Assembly (NCBI GenBank): GCA_019638595.1
Contig: JAHBTJ010000031.1
Span: 1-64,000 of the forward strand
Reading direction: 5' to 3'
DNA length: 64,000 bases
Source of the DNA: Chitinophagaceae bacterium
Lineage (GTDB): Bacteria > Bacteroidota > Bacteroidia > Chitinophagales > Chitinophagaceae
In this document: positions 19,087 through 28,396 of the stretch, in pieces
How the letters are laid out: every line of letters begins with the position of its first letter
How positions within the stretch are numbered: position 1 is the stretch's first letter
Program-made: the position numbers and the translations under genes
Notes under the pieces: model-generated
Database searches by the model: none
Seen by the model: only the letters and a program-made list of their open reading frames with translations
Told to the model about the DNA's origin: nothing

Positions 19087-22000
19087 TCAATATATTCCCG
19101 GAATTCGAGTCCCGGCAGGTGCTTACTGCCGATGAGCTGAACTGGATGGCCTGTTACCTGGATACACAGGAACGGCAGTCGCGCAGGTTTTTGATCGGTT
19201 GCGGACTGATTGGCGGGCTGCAGGTGAAACTGGTGAGTAACTCCGTGCAGATCACACATGGCATTGGCGTAACAAGCGCAGGGCATATTGTTTCACTGGC
19301 TGGCGGCAATAGTGGGTTCACCACTTACACAAAGCAAAAACCTTATACCCAACAGGCCAATGAAAAGCTGGCCTGCCATTACCTGCCCGACCAGGATCCG
19401 CAGGCAGAAAATTATGCCGGCTCGGCAGATCAGGTCTCCCTATATTTCCCGGGTTTTACAGGACAGGTGCTTGAACTGTTTGAAGATACCGTAAACGATG
19501 CCACGCCCATTAATGGCGCAACGCTTAATGACAAGGTGGTCATGCTTTTTGCCGAGATCATTCAAAAAGAGCTGAAAGACTGTGAGAACGATAACTGCCA
19601 GGAACGGGGCAAGAAATACCTGTTCAAAACAAAGGTGCTGGTGATCAGCAAAGAGGATGCCCTGTTGCTGCTGGGTAAGGAATACAATAACACGGTGCAG
19701 TCAGAAGATGTTGTGAGCAGACTGGCTTATCCCTGGCTGCATCTGCCCAATATCAATATCCTGAAGCCGGTATTCTCCAATAAACCGGTTGATACGGCTT
19801 TCAGCGAAAAAGTACTGGTGGATGAATATACCCGTTGCATCAGGGATTTCCTGGATGTAATGAGCAATAACAAAACATTGATCGAGCAGGCGCTTACCAA
19901 CCTGCGAAACTATTGCACGGTGACGCCGGCCAACGTGGTACTGGTAGATAAGCTGGTTGAAAAAATTAAAAGCTCTACTGTACTGGGTGCGGATAATCAG
20001 TCTCCGTCGCTGTCGGGCGTGGTGTATGATTATTTATGGTGCTTTGTGAAAGCTTACCAGGAATTGCAGGCCGAGGCACAACAACTGAAGGCGAAATGCT
20101 TTACCAATGAGGATGCGTTCCCCAATCACATCCTGCTGGGACTGGTATCCGCTACGAACAGCGATTTCGATTCGCCTGTTTATACGGGTTATTCCATTTA
20201 CCGGCATTACTTCCAGTCGCGACTAACGCAAACGCAGCAGGCGGAAACAGCAAAGAAGGTGATCGTGTGCATTAAAAGGCTCGTAGCGCTGGTGACGGCA
20301 TTCGACGACGCGGCACTGCCCGGCAAAAAGGATATACGCATTACAACGGGGGGCAGTCTGTACGATCTCTTATCGGCACAAACGATGCCTTATTACCTGA
20401 AGCAAACGACGATGCCGTTGTGGAATGTGCAATCGGCTCATACCAACCTGAACAGGTACAATACCACGTACGACAGCACCAATGATAATCAGGCACCATC
20501 TGCCAGCCTGCCCTATAATACGCTTCCTTATGCCATGCAGGGCAATCATGCCTTCTTCCGGATCGAGGGAGTGTATGGACAGCAGGCAGTGAATGCGCTG
20601 AACTCGGTATTCCGGTTGCGTAAGAAGCATGGAATGGCATTTGAAGTATTGATGCTGCGACTGAATGAAAAAGCGCCGTTCAGCCATTCGTTCAACTATA
20701 CTATCAATGAAGATGTGGAGAGCATGTACCAGGTAGTAAGAGCAGAAGTGCTGAAGCAGATCAGCCTGAACGTAAACTACCTGTACGGACTTCAACTGAA
20801 GGCAGGAAAGTTCAACAGCATCAGGAGCGTGCTGGAAAAAGAACTGGAGAGGAGCTATCTGATCTTCCTGGGCAACCTGAATATTACACTGCTCGCCAAT
20901 CAGCCATTGCAAATGGTATTGCCGGAAGCCGTAATAGCCAGTAATATCACCACTAACTATAAGGCAAAAGCTTTTACTACGGAAGCAAAATACCAGGAGT
21001 TGGAAAAGAAAACGGCAGAGAACAGACCGGTTTCCCAATCGCTGGTAAGACAGGAAAGCCTGGCTGTTTCGTCCCTGAAGTATAACCCCGCGTTCGCAGG
21101 CATCCTGGATACAGGTTTCAATTTCGGGGTTTTGCTCTTCAATACGCTGGGCAACCTGGTAGACATGATCAAAAAAAGCGATCATTACAAAGCTACTACC
21201 AATATCAGCTTTTACAGTCACCTGTTGAAAGTGGTAAAAGGATTGCAGAAAAATGAGCAGCAAAAGCTGCTGTTCCTGCATGCCCTGCAGTTGTATTGCG
21301 CCCTTAAGCTGCACGAAGAGTACCTGGCCGAAAACTTCCTGGAGCTGGACATCGTAAAATACCAGGGCAACCTCGAAGACGAGCTATTGCCAGCCTGCGA
21401 TCAATTGATGAATTACCTGCGCCCGTTATACACTGCAAACATCACGAACGATGAGATCCTGTACCAGGTAAACCGCAACGAAATGATGGAGTTTACGGCA
21501 CGGACAAGGTATGACGATGACTGGATCAAGATCATTCAACTGGATGCAGAGAACAGGAAGCGAAATGGCGGGCTGGGTGTTGAGAACCTGCTGGAGAAGT
21601 TTGTAAAGCTTCATCCGGGGATAGCCCATGGCTGCGGTGTACCGGAAGGGGGCACTTACCTGATGATATACGATGCCGCCAACCAGGTGGTGGCCGACTT
21701 TTACCTGCCTTATATTATTTCCTCGCATTTGCGGCCGATACAGTTTACATTGCTGGAAAACAAGACCATTACCCTGAGCGGTACGGTAAAGAATGCTACA
21801 GGCGAGCTGATAGCGGGCGCCACCCTGTTGATAAACGGCGCCGCCGTAATGACCGACCAGGGTGGAAGATACAGGATACTGGTAACGGAGAACAGTACAG
21901 TCAGGATCATTTGTTCGGCAGTTGGCTATGAAAATTTTTCAAAAGATGTGGCAATTACCAATCAGTCTAAGGAAGAGGATATCGTGCTGCAGCCCGTGCA

Positions 22001-22952
22001 GGCATCCAAATTCACCACCACCATCACCTTCTTCAACCAGCTACAGCAGAAGATAAGCAGGGAGTTTACCTTACTTAATAAAGAGAATAATAAGAAGCTT
22101 ACTGTTAAGAAAGGTGTAATGAATATCACGGAAGAACCTCAAAAGAAGCTCGGGTTTGTGCTGGAGAAAGATCCCGGTTTTGATGATACGGAATTTGAAA
22201 TTACTACCATTGATAAAGACCAGGCTGTTGTGGTACAGTTGATAGAAATGGACTTCTTCAGGATACAGTTGATCGGAGAACCCGGCAAGTACATTCCTTC
22301 CCTGTTGAGCAGCATTAAGGTGATTGAGCCCGAAATGGACCTCGACATCAGCAAACGGGCAGAAGGGCTTTTCATAACAAAACAACAGAAAGATATCACC
22401 CAAACAGCCAGCGTATTGGTCGTGTATAATCAAAAAACGATACAGCAGAACATAACACCCGGTCCTGATGCGAATAAAATATTCGTAGATAGTACTGCCA
22501 GGGAAAAAGAAAAAAAGCTGCCCAACTATACCGGCATCATGTACCCCGATACGAATATTGATAAGTACAGGTCGGTAAGCATCAATGGTACCGGCATTCC
22601 GATGGATCTGCAATCGAACATTGGTAAGGGTGACATCAGCAGCTCCGGCGATTTCGATATTTCAAAAGAATTCCCGAAAGTAAGGCCGATAGGGATCGGC
22701 AGCTTCGGGGAGGTACAGTCTACCACGTTACTGATTGATTATATATTTACGACTGCACGGGAGCGGGTAACCGATGATATGGTATTCTCCTTTACGGGAA
22801 AGATCACAGCAACTCAAAAGAAAAGCCTGGTATCAAATCTGCCGAAACTCCGGCCGATTGCCGGTGTGTTACAAGAAGGAACGCTCACTTTTTACTGTAT
22901 GGTAATTGATAGAAAAGATTTCGATATAGTGAGTGAAATATTAAAACTTTGA
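19083..22952 (+). CDS. Unknown 1289-aa eCIS protein at the tail-fibre position, with a CarboxypepD_reg-like domain
   Basis: The protein lies between the Pvc12-like and tape-measure genes, where Afp13/PVC13 tail fibres are encoded, but it shows no fibre repeats. The N-terminus (FPEFESRQVLTADELNWMA, then RRFLIGCGLIGGLQV, THGIGVTSAGHIVSL) is a pattern I associate with large hypothetical proteins of Bacteroidota eCIS loci. A long helical middle follows. Around residues 893-972 there is a carboxypeptidase regulatory-like beta-sandwich (TLSGTVKNATGELIAGATLLING, GGRYRILV, VGYENFSKDVAI). The last 300 residues appear to be mixed strands and loops. No signal peptide is present. I infer a peripheral baseplate or receptor-binding protein. 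The start overlaps the previous stop by four bases. Confidence 0.75.
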   Translation: MINIFPEFESRQVLTADELNWMACYLDTQERQSRRFLIGCGLIGGLQVKLVSNSVQITHGIGVTSAGHIVSLAGGNSGFTTYTKQKPYTQQANEKLACHYLPDQDPQAENYAGSADQVSLYFPGFTGQVLELFEDTVNDATPINGATLNDKVVMLFAEIIQKELKDCENDNCQERGKKYLFKTKVLVISKEDALLLLGKEYNNTVQSEDVVSRLAYPWLHLPNINILKPVFSNKPVDTAFSEKVLVDEYTRCIRDFLDVMSNNKTLIEQALTNLRNYCTVTPANVVLVDKLVEKIKSSTVLGADNQSPSLSGVVYDYLWCFVKAYQELQAEAQQLKAKCFTNEDAFPNHILLGLVSATNSDFDSPVYTGYSIYRHYFQSRLTQTQQAETAKKVIVCIKRLVALVTAFDDAALPGKKDIRITTGGSLYDLLSAQTMPYYLKQTTMPLWNVQSAHTNLNRYNTTYDSTNDNQAPSASLPYNTLPYAMQGNHAFFRIEGVYGQQAVNALNSVFRLRKKHGMAFEVLMLRLNEKAPFSHSFNYTINEDVESMYQVVRAEVLKQISLNVNYLYGLQLKAGKFNSIRSVLEKELERSYLIFLGNLNITLLANQPLQMVLPEAVIASNITTNYKAKAFTTEAKYQELEKKTAENRPVSQSLVRQESLAVSSLKYNPAFAGILDTGFNFGVLLFNTLGNLVDMIKKSDHYKATTNISFYSHLLKVVKGLQKNEQQKLLFLHALQLYCALKLHEEYLAENFLELDIVKYQGNLEDELLPACDQLMNYLRPLYTANITNDEILYQVNRNEMMEFTARTRYDDDWIKIIQLDAENRKRNGGLGVENLLEKFVKLHPGIAHGCGVPEGGTYLMIYDAANQVVADFYLPYIISSHLRPIQFTLLENKTITLSGTVKNATGELIAGATLLINGAAVMTDQGGRYRILVTENSTVRIICSAVGYENFSKDVAITNQSKEEDIVLQPVQASKFTTTITFFNQLQQKISREFTLLNKENNKKLTVKKGVMNITEEPQKKLGFVLEKDPGFDDTEFEITTIDKDQAVVVQLIEMDFFRIQLIGEPGKYIPSLLSSIKVIEPEMDLDISKRAEGLFITKQQKDITQTASVLVVYNQKTIQQNITPGPDANKIFVDSTAREKEKKLPNYTGIMYPDTNIDKYRSVSINGTGIPMDLQSNIGKGDISSSGDFDISKEFPKVRPIGIGSFGEVQSTTLLIDYIFTTARERVTDDMVFSFTGKITATQKKSLVSNLPKLRPIAGVLQEGTLTFYCMVIDRKDFDIVSEILKL

Positions 22953-24175
22953 GTGTAGCTACCGTCCATACAATAAGCCTGGTGTTGCCGGCAGCCAGTT
23001 ACGGGGAAGCCGGTAAGCGCCAGGCTTCTGCCAAACACTGGGCCAGGCACCGGTTACCTGATCTGCTGAACCGCCATCTCGAAAGCCTGGATAACAGCGA
23101 CGAGGTAGTGTATATCGAAAAAGTGACCATAGCGCTCAATGATCTTCCCTGGAACCTGACCGATACTGCCTGGCAGCAAATGCTGGCGAAAGCTATACAG
23201 GTGCGTTCAGCTTCCGCTGACAGCTTTGCGCTGATCCTGCGGCAATGGCTGTTCTATTTATCGAATGGTTGCCTGGAAACGAAATCGTTGCTGAGCAGCA
23301 GGCAGGACATAGAAGATCACTTATTGCAGCATACCGATATGCTGCCACCGTTGTTGCTGAAGGAAGCGGAGCAAGCGTTTTCGTTAATCATGTGGCAAAG
23401 ATTGTTGGTGCAACACAAGGCTGCACTGGTTACCATTATACTCGAAATTTTGCTGGATATACACAAGGAACAGGCAATAAAGTTATACACCGTGCTCATG
23501 AAAACGATCAATGAGGCGCCGGAGGCTGTCTTCAGGCTATTGTCGAAGCTGGCAGCAGTGAACCGCGCCGCAGGGCGCCCTCTGAAAGCGGAGGCGTTGA
23601 AGCAATTACTGAGCCGTGGAACAGGGCGAAGCATGGAAGAAGATATAGTTCCGGCGCGAAAAGCAGCAGGAAAATATATAGCCTGCTCCAATGCGGGGCT
23701 GGTATTGTTGTTTCCTTATATTAAGCGGTTCTTCGAAAATACCGGGCTGGTACAGGGCGATACCTTTATCAATGACATGGCGCGCATGAATGCGGTACAG
23801 TCCCTGCACTGGCTGGCAACAGGAAAAGAAGCATTTCCGCAGGAGGAATTGCTGGCACTTCCCAAGCTGCTTTGCGGCATGGAGCTTTCGGATAGCGTGG
23901 AATGGGATGATGTTTTACCTGCCGCCATACAAACCGGTGGTAGTGAGCTGCTGCAGGCGGTGATCGGCCATTGGAAGACATTGCAGCACACTTCCATTGA
24001 TGGTTTACGGGAAACCTTCCTGCAGCGCAATGGTAAACTGCTCCTGCAGGAAGATTCCTGCACTTTACAGGTGGAAGAATCAGGCGTTGATATTTTACTG
24101 AACAGCATCCCCTGGGGATTCCGGAATTACCGGTTGCCCTGGATGCGTTGCCATTTAATCACGGAATGGTACTGA
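22949..24175 (+). CDS. CIS tape-measure protein (Pvc14/Afp14-like)
   Basis: The 408-residue protein has the pattern of the CIS tape-measure family: the opening HTISLVLPAASYGEA, a mostly helical body, and the conserved ending FLQRNGKLLLQEDSCTL, LNSIPWGFRNYRLPWM and HLITEWY. Such proteins set tube length during assembly. It starts with TTG at 22949, inside the preceding stop (TTGA overlap); no ATG lies close by in frame. The cargo gene follows three bases after the stop. The size is modest for a tape measure, which would suit a short particle. Confidence 0.88.
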   Translation: MSVATVHTISLVLPAASYGEAGKRQASAKHWARHRLPDLLNRHLESLDNSDEVVYIEKVTIALNDLPWNLTDTAWQQMLAKAIQVRSASADSFALILRQWLFYLSNGCLETKSLLSSRQDIEDHLLQHTDMLPPLLLKEAEQAFSLIMWQRLLVQHKAALVTIILEILLDIHKEQAIKLYTVLMKTINEAPEAVFRLLSKLAAVNRAAGRPLKAEALKQLLSRGTGRSMEEDIVPARKAAGKYIACSNAGLVLLFPYIKRFFENTGLVQGDTFINDMARMNAVQSLHWLATGKEAFPQEELLALPKLLCGMELSDSVEWDDVLPAAIQTGGSELLQAVIGHWKTLQHTSIDGLRETFLQRNGKLLLQEDSCTLQVEESGVDILLNSIPWGFRNYRLPWMRCHLITEWY

Positions 24176-24178
24176 CCG

Positions 24179-27100
24179 ATGAAAACAACTGCCGCCATAC
24201 AGTCCCGGAACAAAACGAAGCGCCCTTTTATGCAGCAGGGCAAAAGAGAGCCTTTTATAAAAAGCGACAGGCGCATCAACAAAGAAGAAGACAAAGCAGC
24301 CGAATTGGCCGGGCACGCTTTGAGCAAACCTGCTATTGTTCAACTGAAACCAATGACCGAACCGGGAGATCGTACTCCACACGGGGAAAAAGCATTGGAG
24401 CAGGCAGGCAGGATCACCGCAGGAGAACAGGGGAAGGATTCCAATACAGACCTGCTTCCCGCCTGGTGCGGTATTTTTGTGTTTTGGGAGCTGCACAAAA
24501 GTGGTATACATCTTCCCCCGTGGAAAGCGGGCAGCCCCAACTTTACTTCGGTCGGTCAATATGAAAATAGAGAATACCCGTCACACCCTGTCAATACAAC
24601 GTTCGGGAATGGGTATGAGCACTCCACTCCCGTTGTAAATACTGATCCAGGTAAAGAGAATGAAACCAGAGAGCTGCCAGGCTTGCAGGCAGTTAGTATC
24701 AATGGTAGTACAGCAAACTCCAATCATACCGGCGGGCAAATGCAGGCCAACACCGACCTCGATAGCCGTTGCGATTGCTATGTTAATCCCTTATTCAAAG
24801 CTGTTGAGGTAACAGAAGAAAAAGATTTCAAACCAGGCGAGCGGCTGAAGAGGCAAAGCGATGAGCGCGCATCCATCCCGTCTGCAACTCCGGGTATCGC
24901 ACCAGCCAACACTGATGTGCATCAATACAACACTTCGCCGGATACCGTGCAGCTCCACCTTCCCAAAGATGAGCCGGCGGAAGGCGAAAAGAAATCTGAA
25001 GAGGAAAAGCCTCCTGTCAGTCCTGAACAGATCATGAAGGAGGATACGGAGTTCGCTGAAATACAGGGATCGCTGGACAGGAACGCAAAGAATGAAAAAG
25101 CACATGATCCTGCCAAACAAAAGGCAGAAGAAGCGCAGGCAAGTGCTGTATCTCCTCCCAATGAGCGGCTGAGCGGCGCCCAGGCAAAAAAAATAGAAAG
25201 CTTTGAGGATATTAAGATCCCGCCATTCAGGGCAAAGGACCTGAAGGATAATATCCTGAAGGAAGTGCATAAAGTACTGGAAGAAAGGAAAGCTGCCACA
25301 CCGGAAGGGGAAAAACCAATGATCGGGAACGACGATGTAAAAAAGGTAAAGGAAAAAAGCGGGGAAGATATTGCCGGCAAGAAAAAAGAATCGGTGGGCG
25401 ACGTACAGGAAGCCAATAGTCAACCTCCTGACATTGACGCCGAACCGAAAAGGGATAGTGCAGAGAAGATCATAGAAAATGCAGGCCCGGTCAAACACAT
25501 TCCAGGTACTGAAAAGGCGGTAGCCAAGCCCGTTGCCGATGAACGCATCACCCTGGAAAAAGAATCGGGAAAGATAGATACGCAGATGACCGAGAACGAT
25601 GTGGACGAGCAGCAACTGGAAGAATCGAACGAAGATAAGTTCACCGGCGCCCTGGGCGAGAAAAGGGGCAGTCAGCAGCAGGCCGCTGCTATTAAAACCG
25701 ATTACCGGGCCATAGAAACGGGTAAGCTGGATAAGGACAGGCAAATCGCTAAAGAAGGCATTGACAGCAGGGTGGCGATGATGCATGCGGTGCGCGGAAG
25801 TGAATTTGACAAAGTAAATGCGGTAAAAGATGCTACGCAAACAGCGGATGAGAAAAAGCGGGGGGAAGTTTCGGAAAAGATCGGTAATATATATGCCAGT
25901 GCCGAAAAATCGGTAAACGACAAGCTGGAAGCATTGGACAAAAGCGTGAACGAAGCATTTGATGCGGTGATGGTAAAAGCCAACGAAAATTTTAAGGTGA
26001 GTGTGAACAACGCGCTCGACGAGGAGTTTAGCTGGGAATGGTTCTCCAAAACCTTTTCCTCCGGTGAGTATAAGAGGCGGGTAAAAAAGGTGTTCGATGC
26101 CGAACAGGCTAAATACGAAGAGGAATTATCGAAGGCATTGGATCCGCTGACGACAAAGATCGCCGATACGCTCAACGCGATCATTGACGAAATACAGGCA
26201 GCGAGAAAAGCAGTGAAAGTATATGTAGACGGGTTGCCCGCCGATTTGAAAGACATCGGCATTGAGAGCGCGAACGCGGTGATGGAAAAGTTCAATGCGT
26301 TGCAGGATAGCGTGAATGAAAAGCAGCAGGCGCTCACCAACAGCATCGCGAAGAAATATGCGGATGGCGTGATGGCGCTGGAAGAAGAATTCAAAAAGAT
26401 CATGGATTCGCGCAAAAGCTGGCTGGAGAAAGCGCTGGATGCGATCGTAGACGCCATCAAAGAAATATTGCAATTGCTGGCCGATCTGAAAAAGGCGTTG
26501 GAGCGGGCCGCGGAATACGGCAGGCGCATTATCAAGGCGCCGCTCAGGTTCTTCAGCAACCTGTGTAAAGGCGCTTCGGAAGGCTTCAACAATTTCGTAA
26601 AAAATATTGGTAAACACCTGTTGCAAGGGGCGCTGGAATGGATCACCGGGCAGATGGGGGATGCCGGTATCGTGCTGCCGGACAAGTTCGACTTCAAAGG
26701 CATCCTGAGCATCATACTACAGATATTGGGGATCAGTATTCAAAACATGAAAGAGATCGCCAGGAAGGTGATCGGGGAAAAATATGTAACAATGCTGGAA
26801 AAGGGGGCAGACCTGGGTGTAAAGGCCGGGGATAAGATATTGCAGGTATTCACCATCGTTAAAAAAGACGGCCTCGCGGGATTGTGGGAGTTCATCAGGG
26901 AACAGTTCAACGACCTGAAGGAAAGGCTGATGGAGGAGGCCAAATCGTTCATCGTAACAACCATTGTGGAAACAGCCGTAGTGAAAGTAGTGTCGATGCT
27001 GATACCGGGCGCCGGTTTCATTTCGGCAGTAAAATCGCTGATTGACTTCCTGCGTACCTTGTTTGCCAAAGCCAGGCAGATCGTGAGCATCATTACGGGC

Positions 27101-28390
27101 ATCATTGATACGTTTGGCGAGATACTGGCGGGTAATGTGTCTAAAGTATCGGGCATGGTAGAGAAAGTGCTTGCGAAATTCCTGGGGTTGGCCATCACCT
27201 TCCTGGCGGCTATACTGGGGCTGGGCAAGATCGGTAAAAAGATCAATGACATCATTCAAAAAAAGATCAAAGACCCGATCAACAAGGCTATTACGAAGAT
27301 GATGGAAAAGCTGAAGCAGGTGATGACGAAGCTGGGTATCTTTAAATTCCTCGATAAGGTAGATGAAAAAATAAAGAAAGGTAAACAGTGGGTGGAAGAT
27401 AAGAAAGACGCAGTGAAACAAAAAGCATCGGCTACTCTCGGCAAGCTAAAAGGATTTTTAGGTAACCTCTTCGATAAGTACACCGATGAAAGCGGTGAAA
27501 CTCATACCCTGCGTTTCAAAGGAACAGATTTGTACAGGGAAAGTGTAAGCAAAACAATGGGCAACTACCTCATTGAAGTGAGGAATGAGATCAACGGTAT
27601 CAGCAACACCGATGAAAGAAAAAAACATGCAGCATCCATTACAAAAGCATTTAGCCTGCACAAGAAGATAGTAGACCTTATCGGCGAAACAGTAAAGCTT
27701 AGCAGCGGAAAATATACGGGTGCTGACAAAGGTTTTAATCCGGCAGAAGGGGAAAAGCTGAGAGGCTATCTCAAAGAAATTGCCGCTATCCTTCGTGTTT
27801 TGCCCCTGCAGAACAAAAAGAAGTTTATTCCTAAAACAAAAATAGCTTACCGCGATGGTGTGGCCGATGGTCAACATGCAAAAGCGATCTTTATATCACT
27901 GGATTCGGACGAAGCCGGCAGTAAGCCAGAGGGCGACAACTCGCCGCTTTCGCAAAATATTATTAACATTGTCGAGAAAGAGAAGGGCAAGCATAAACTT
28001 GTGCGTGGTCACCTCATCAATCATGAACTCTTTGGCACCGGCGCCGAGCTCAAAAATCTTGCACCTATTCCCAAAAAGGCTAATTCAGCGATGCTGACAG
28101 CCTTTGAAACAGATGCCAAAAAGCTGGTTCATGAGAATAATGTAATTGCATTGGACGTAACGATGGTGTATGGAGATCCTGCCGATACAATGAAAAACGG
28201 AAAATCTTTGTTGAAGGAGAAACTACCTGCGGATACAAAGATTCCAACCAATATAAAATTTATATTGGACCAATTGATATTTACAGGGCCCGAAAATTCC
28301 CCGCAAGCTGCTGTAAATAACCGAAAAAATTGGACGAAAACACGTTTAAAAGCCGATACATTATCCATTAACCATGACGACTTCTTTTAA
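24179..28390 (+). CDS. Probable eCIS toxin cargo with C-terminal RGH-type endonuclease-like domain
   Basis: Reading along the 1403 residues: a charged N-terminus; near 90-131 a short AWCGIFVFWELHKSGI segment, which looks like the catalytic-Cys part of a CHAP/NlpC-type domain (C97) without its His half; a Lys/Glu/Pro-rich, low-complexity region to about 480; long helices to about 800; and about 800-1060 a conserved hydrophobic helical region (ITGQMGDAGIVLPDKFD, ILQILGISI, LIPGAGFISAVKSLID) seen in large eCIS-linked polymorphic toxins. After about 1130 the C-terminus carries LVRGHLINHELFGTG (R1276, G1277, H1278, N1281) then NLAPIPKKANSAM, resembling the DRGH...N region of DNA/RNA non-specific (beta-beta-alpha metal) endonucleases. 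I do not see the DUF4157 domain that opens many eCIS toxins, nor an immunity gene beside it. Confidence 0.7.
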   Translation: MKTTAAIQSRNKTKRPFMQQGKREPFIKSDRRINKEEDKAAELAGHALSKPAIVQLKPMTEPGDRTPHGEKALEQAGRITAGEQGKDSNTDLLPAWCGIFVFWELHKSGIHLPPWKAGSPNFTSVGQYENREYPSHPVNTTFGNGYEHSTPVVNTDPGKENETRELPGLQAVSINGSTANSNHTGGQMQANTDLDSRCDCYVNPLFKAVEVTEEKDFKPGERLKRQSDERASIPSATPGIAPANTDVHQYNTSPDTVQLHLPKDEPAEGEKKSEEEKPPVSPEQIMKEDTEFAEIQGSLDRNAKNEKAHDPAKQKAEEAQASAVSPPNERLSGAQAKKIESFEDIKIPPFRAKDLKDNILKEVHKVLEERKAATPEGEKPMIGNDDVKKVKEKSGEDIAGKKKESVGDVQEANSQPPDIDAEPKRDSAEKIIENAGPVKHIPGTEKAVAKPVADERITLEKESGKIDTQMTENDVDEQQLEESNEDKFTGALGEKRGSQQQAAAIKTDYRAIETGKLDKDRQIAKEGIDSRVAMMHAVRGSEFDKVNAVKDATQTADEKKRGEVSEKIGNIYASAEKSVNDKLEALDKSVNEAFDAVMVKANENFKVSVNNALDEEFSWEWFSKTFSSGEYKRRVKKVFDAEQAKYEEELSKALDPLTTKIADTLNAIIDEIQAARKAVKVYVDGLPADLKDIGIESANAVMEKFNALQDSVNEKQQALTNSIAKKYADGVMALEEEFKKIMDSRKSWLEKALDAIVDAIKEILQLLADLKKALERAAEYGRRIIKAPLRFFSNLCKGASEGFNNFVKNIGKHLLQGALEWITGQMGDAGIVLPDKFDFKGILSIILQILGISIQNMKEIARKVIGEKYVTMLEKGADLGVKAGDKILQVFTIVKKDGLAGLWEFIREQFNDLKERLMEEAKSFIVTTIVETAVVKVVSMLIPGAGFISAVKSLIDFLRTLFAKARQIVSIITGIIDTFGEILAGNVSKVSGMVEKVLAKFLGLAITFLAAILGLGKIGKKINDIIQKKIKDPINKAITKMMEKLKQVMTKLGIFKFLDKVDEKIKKGKQWVEDKKDAVKQKASATLGKLKGFLGNLFDKYTDESGETHTLRFKGTDLYRESVSKTMGNYLIEVRNEINGISNTDERKKHAASITKAFSLHKKIVDLIGETVKLSSGKYTGADKGFNPAEGEKLRGYLKEIAAILRVLPLQNKKKFIPKTKIAYRDGVADGQHAKAIFISLDSDEAGSKPEGDNSPLSQNIINIVEKEKGKHKLVRGHLINHELFGTGAELKNLAPIPKKANSAMLTAFETDAKKLVHENNVIALDVTMVYGDPADTMKNGKSLLKEKLPADTKIPTNIKFILDQLIFTGPENSPQAAVNNRKNWTKTRLKADTLSINHDDFF

Positions 28391-28396
28391 CCACCA

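Noticed and set aside
20370-21314. A 314-codon minus-strand open frame within the 1289-residue gene
   Set aside because: No domain or start signal, and the plus-strand frame is continuous with the operon.
19083-22952. A TonB-dependent receptor, because of the CarboxypepD_reg-like domain
   Set aside because: There is no signal peptide, plug or barrel domain, and the domain sits near the C-terminus.
24791-25840. A 349-codon minus-strand open frame across the toxin N-terminal region
   Set aside because: Antisense to the low-complexity Lys/Glu region; the F/L/R-rich product is a shadow of that composition.
25702-26715. A 337-codon minus-strand open frame with Ser/Ala-rich product
   Set aside because: Antisense to the helical part of the toxin and without any motif; a shadow frame.
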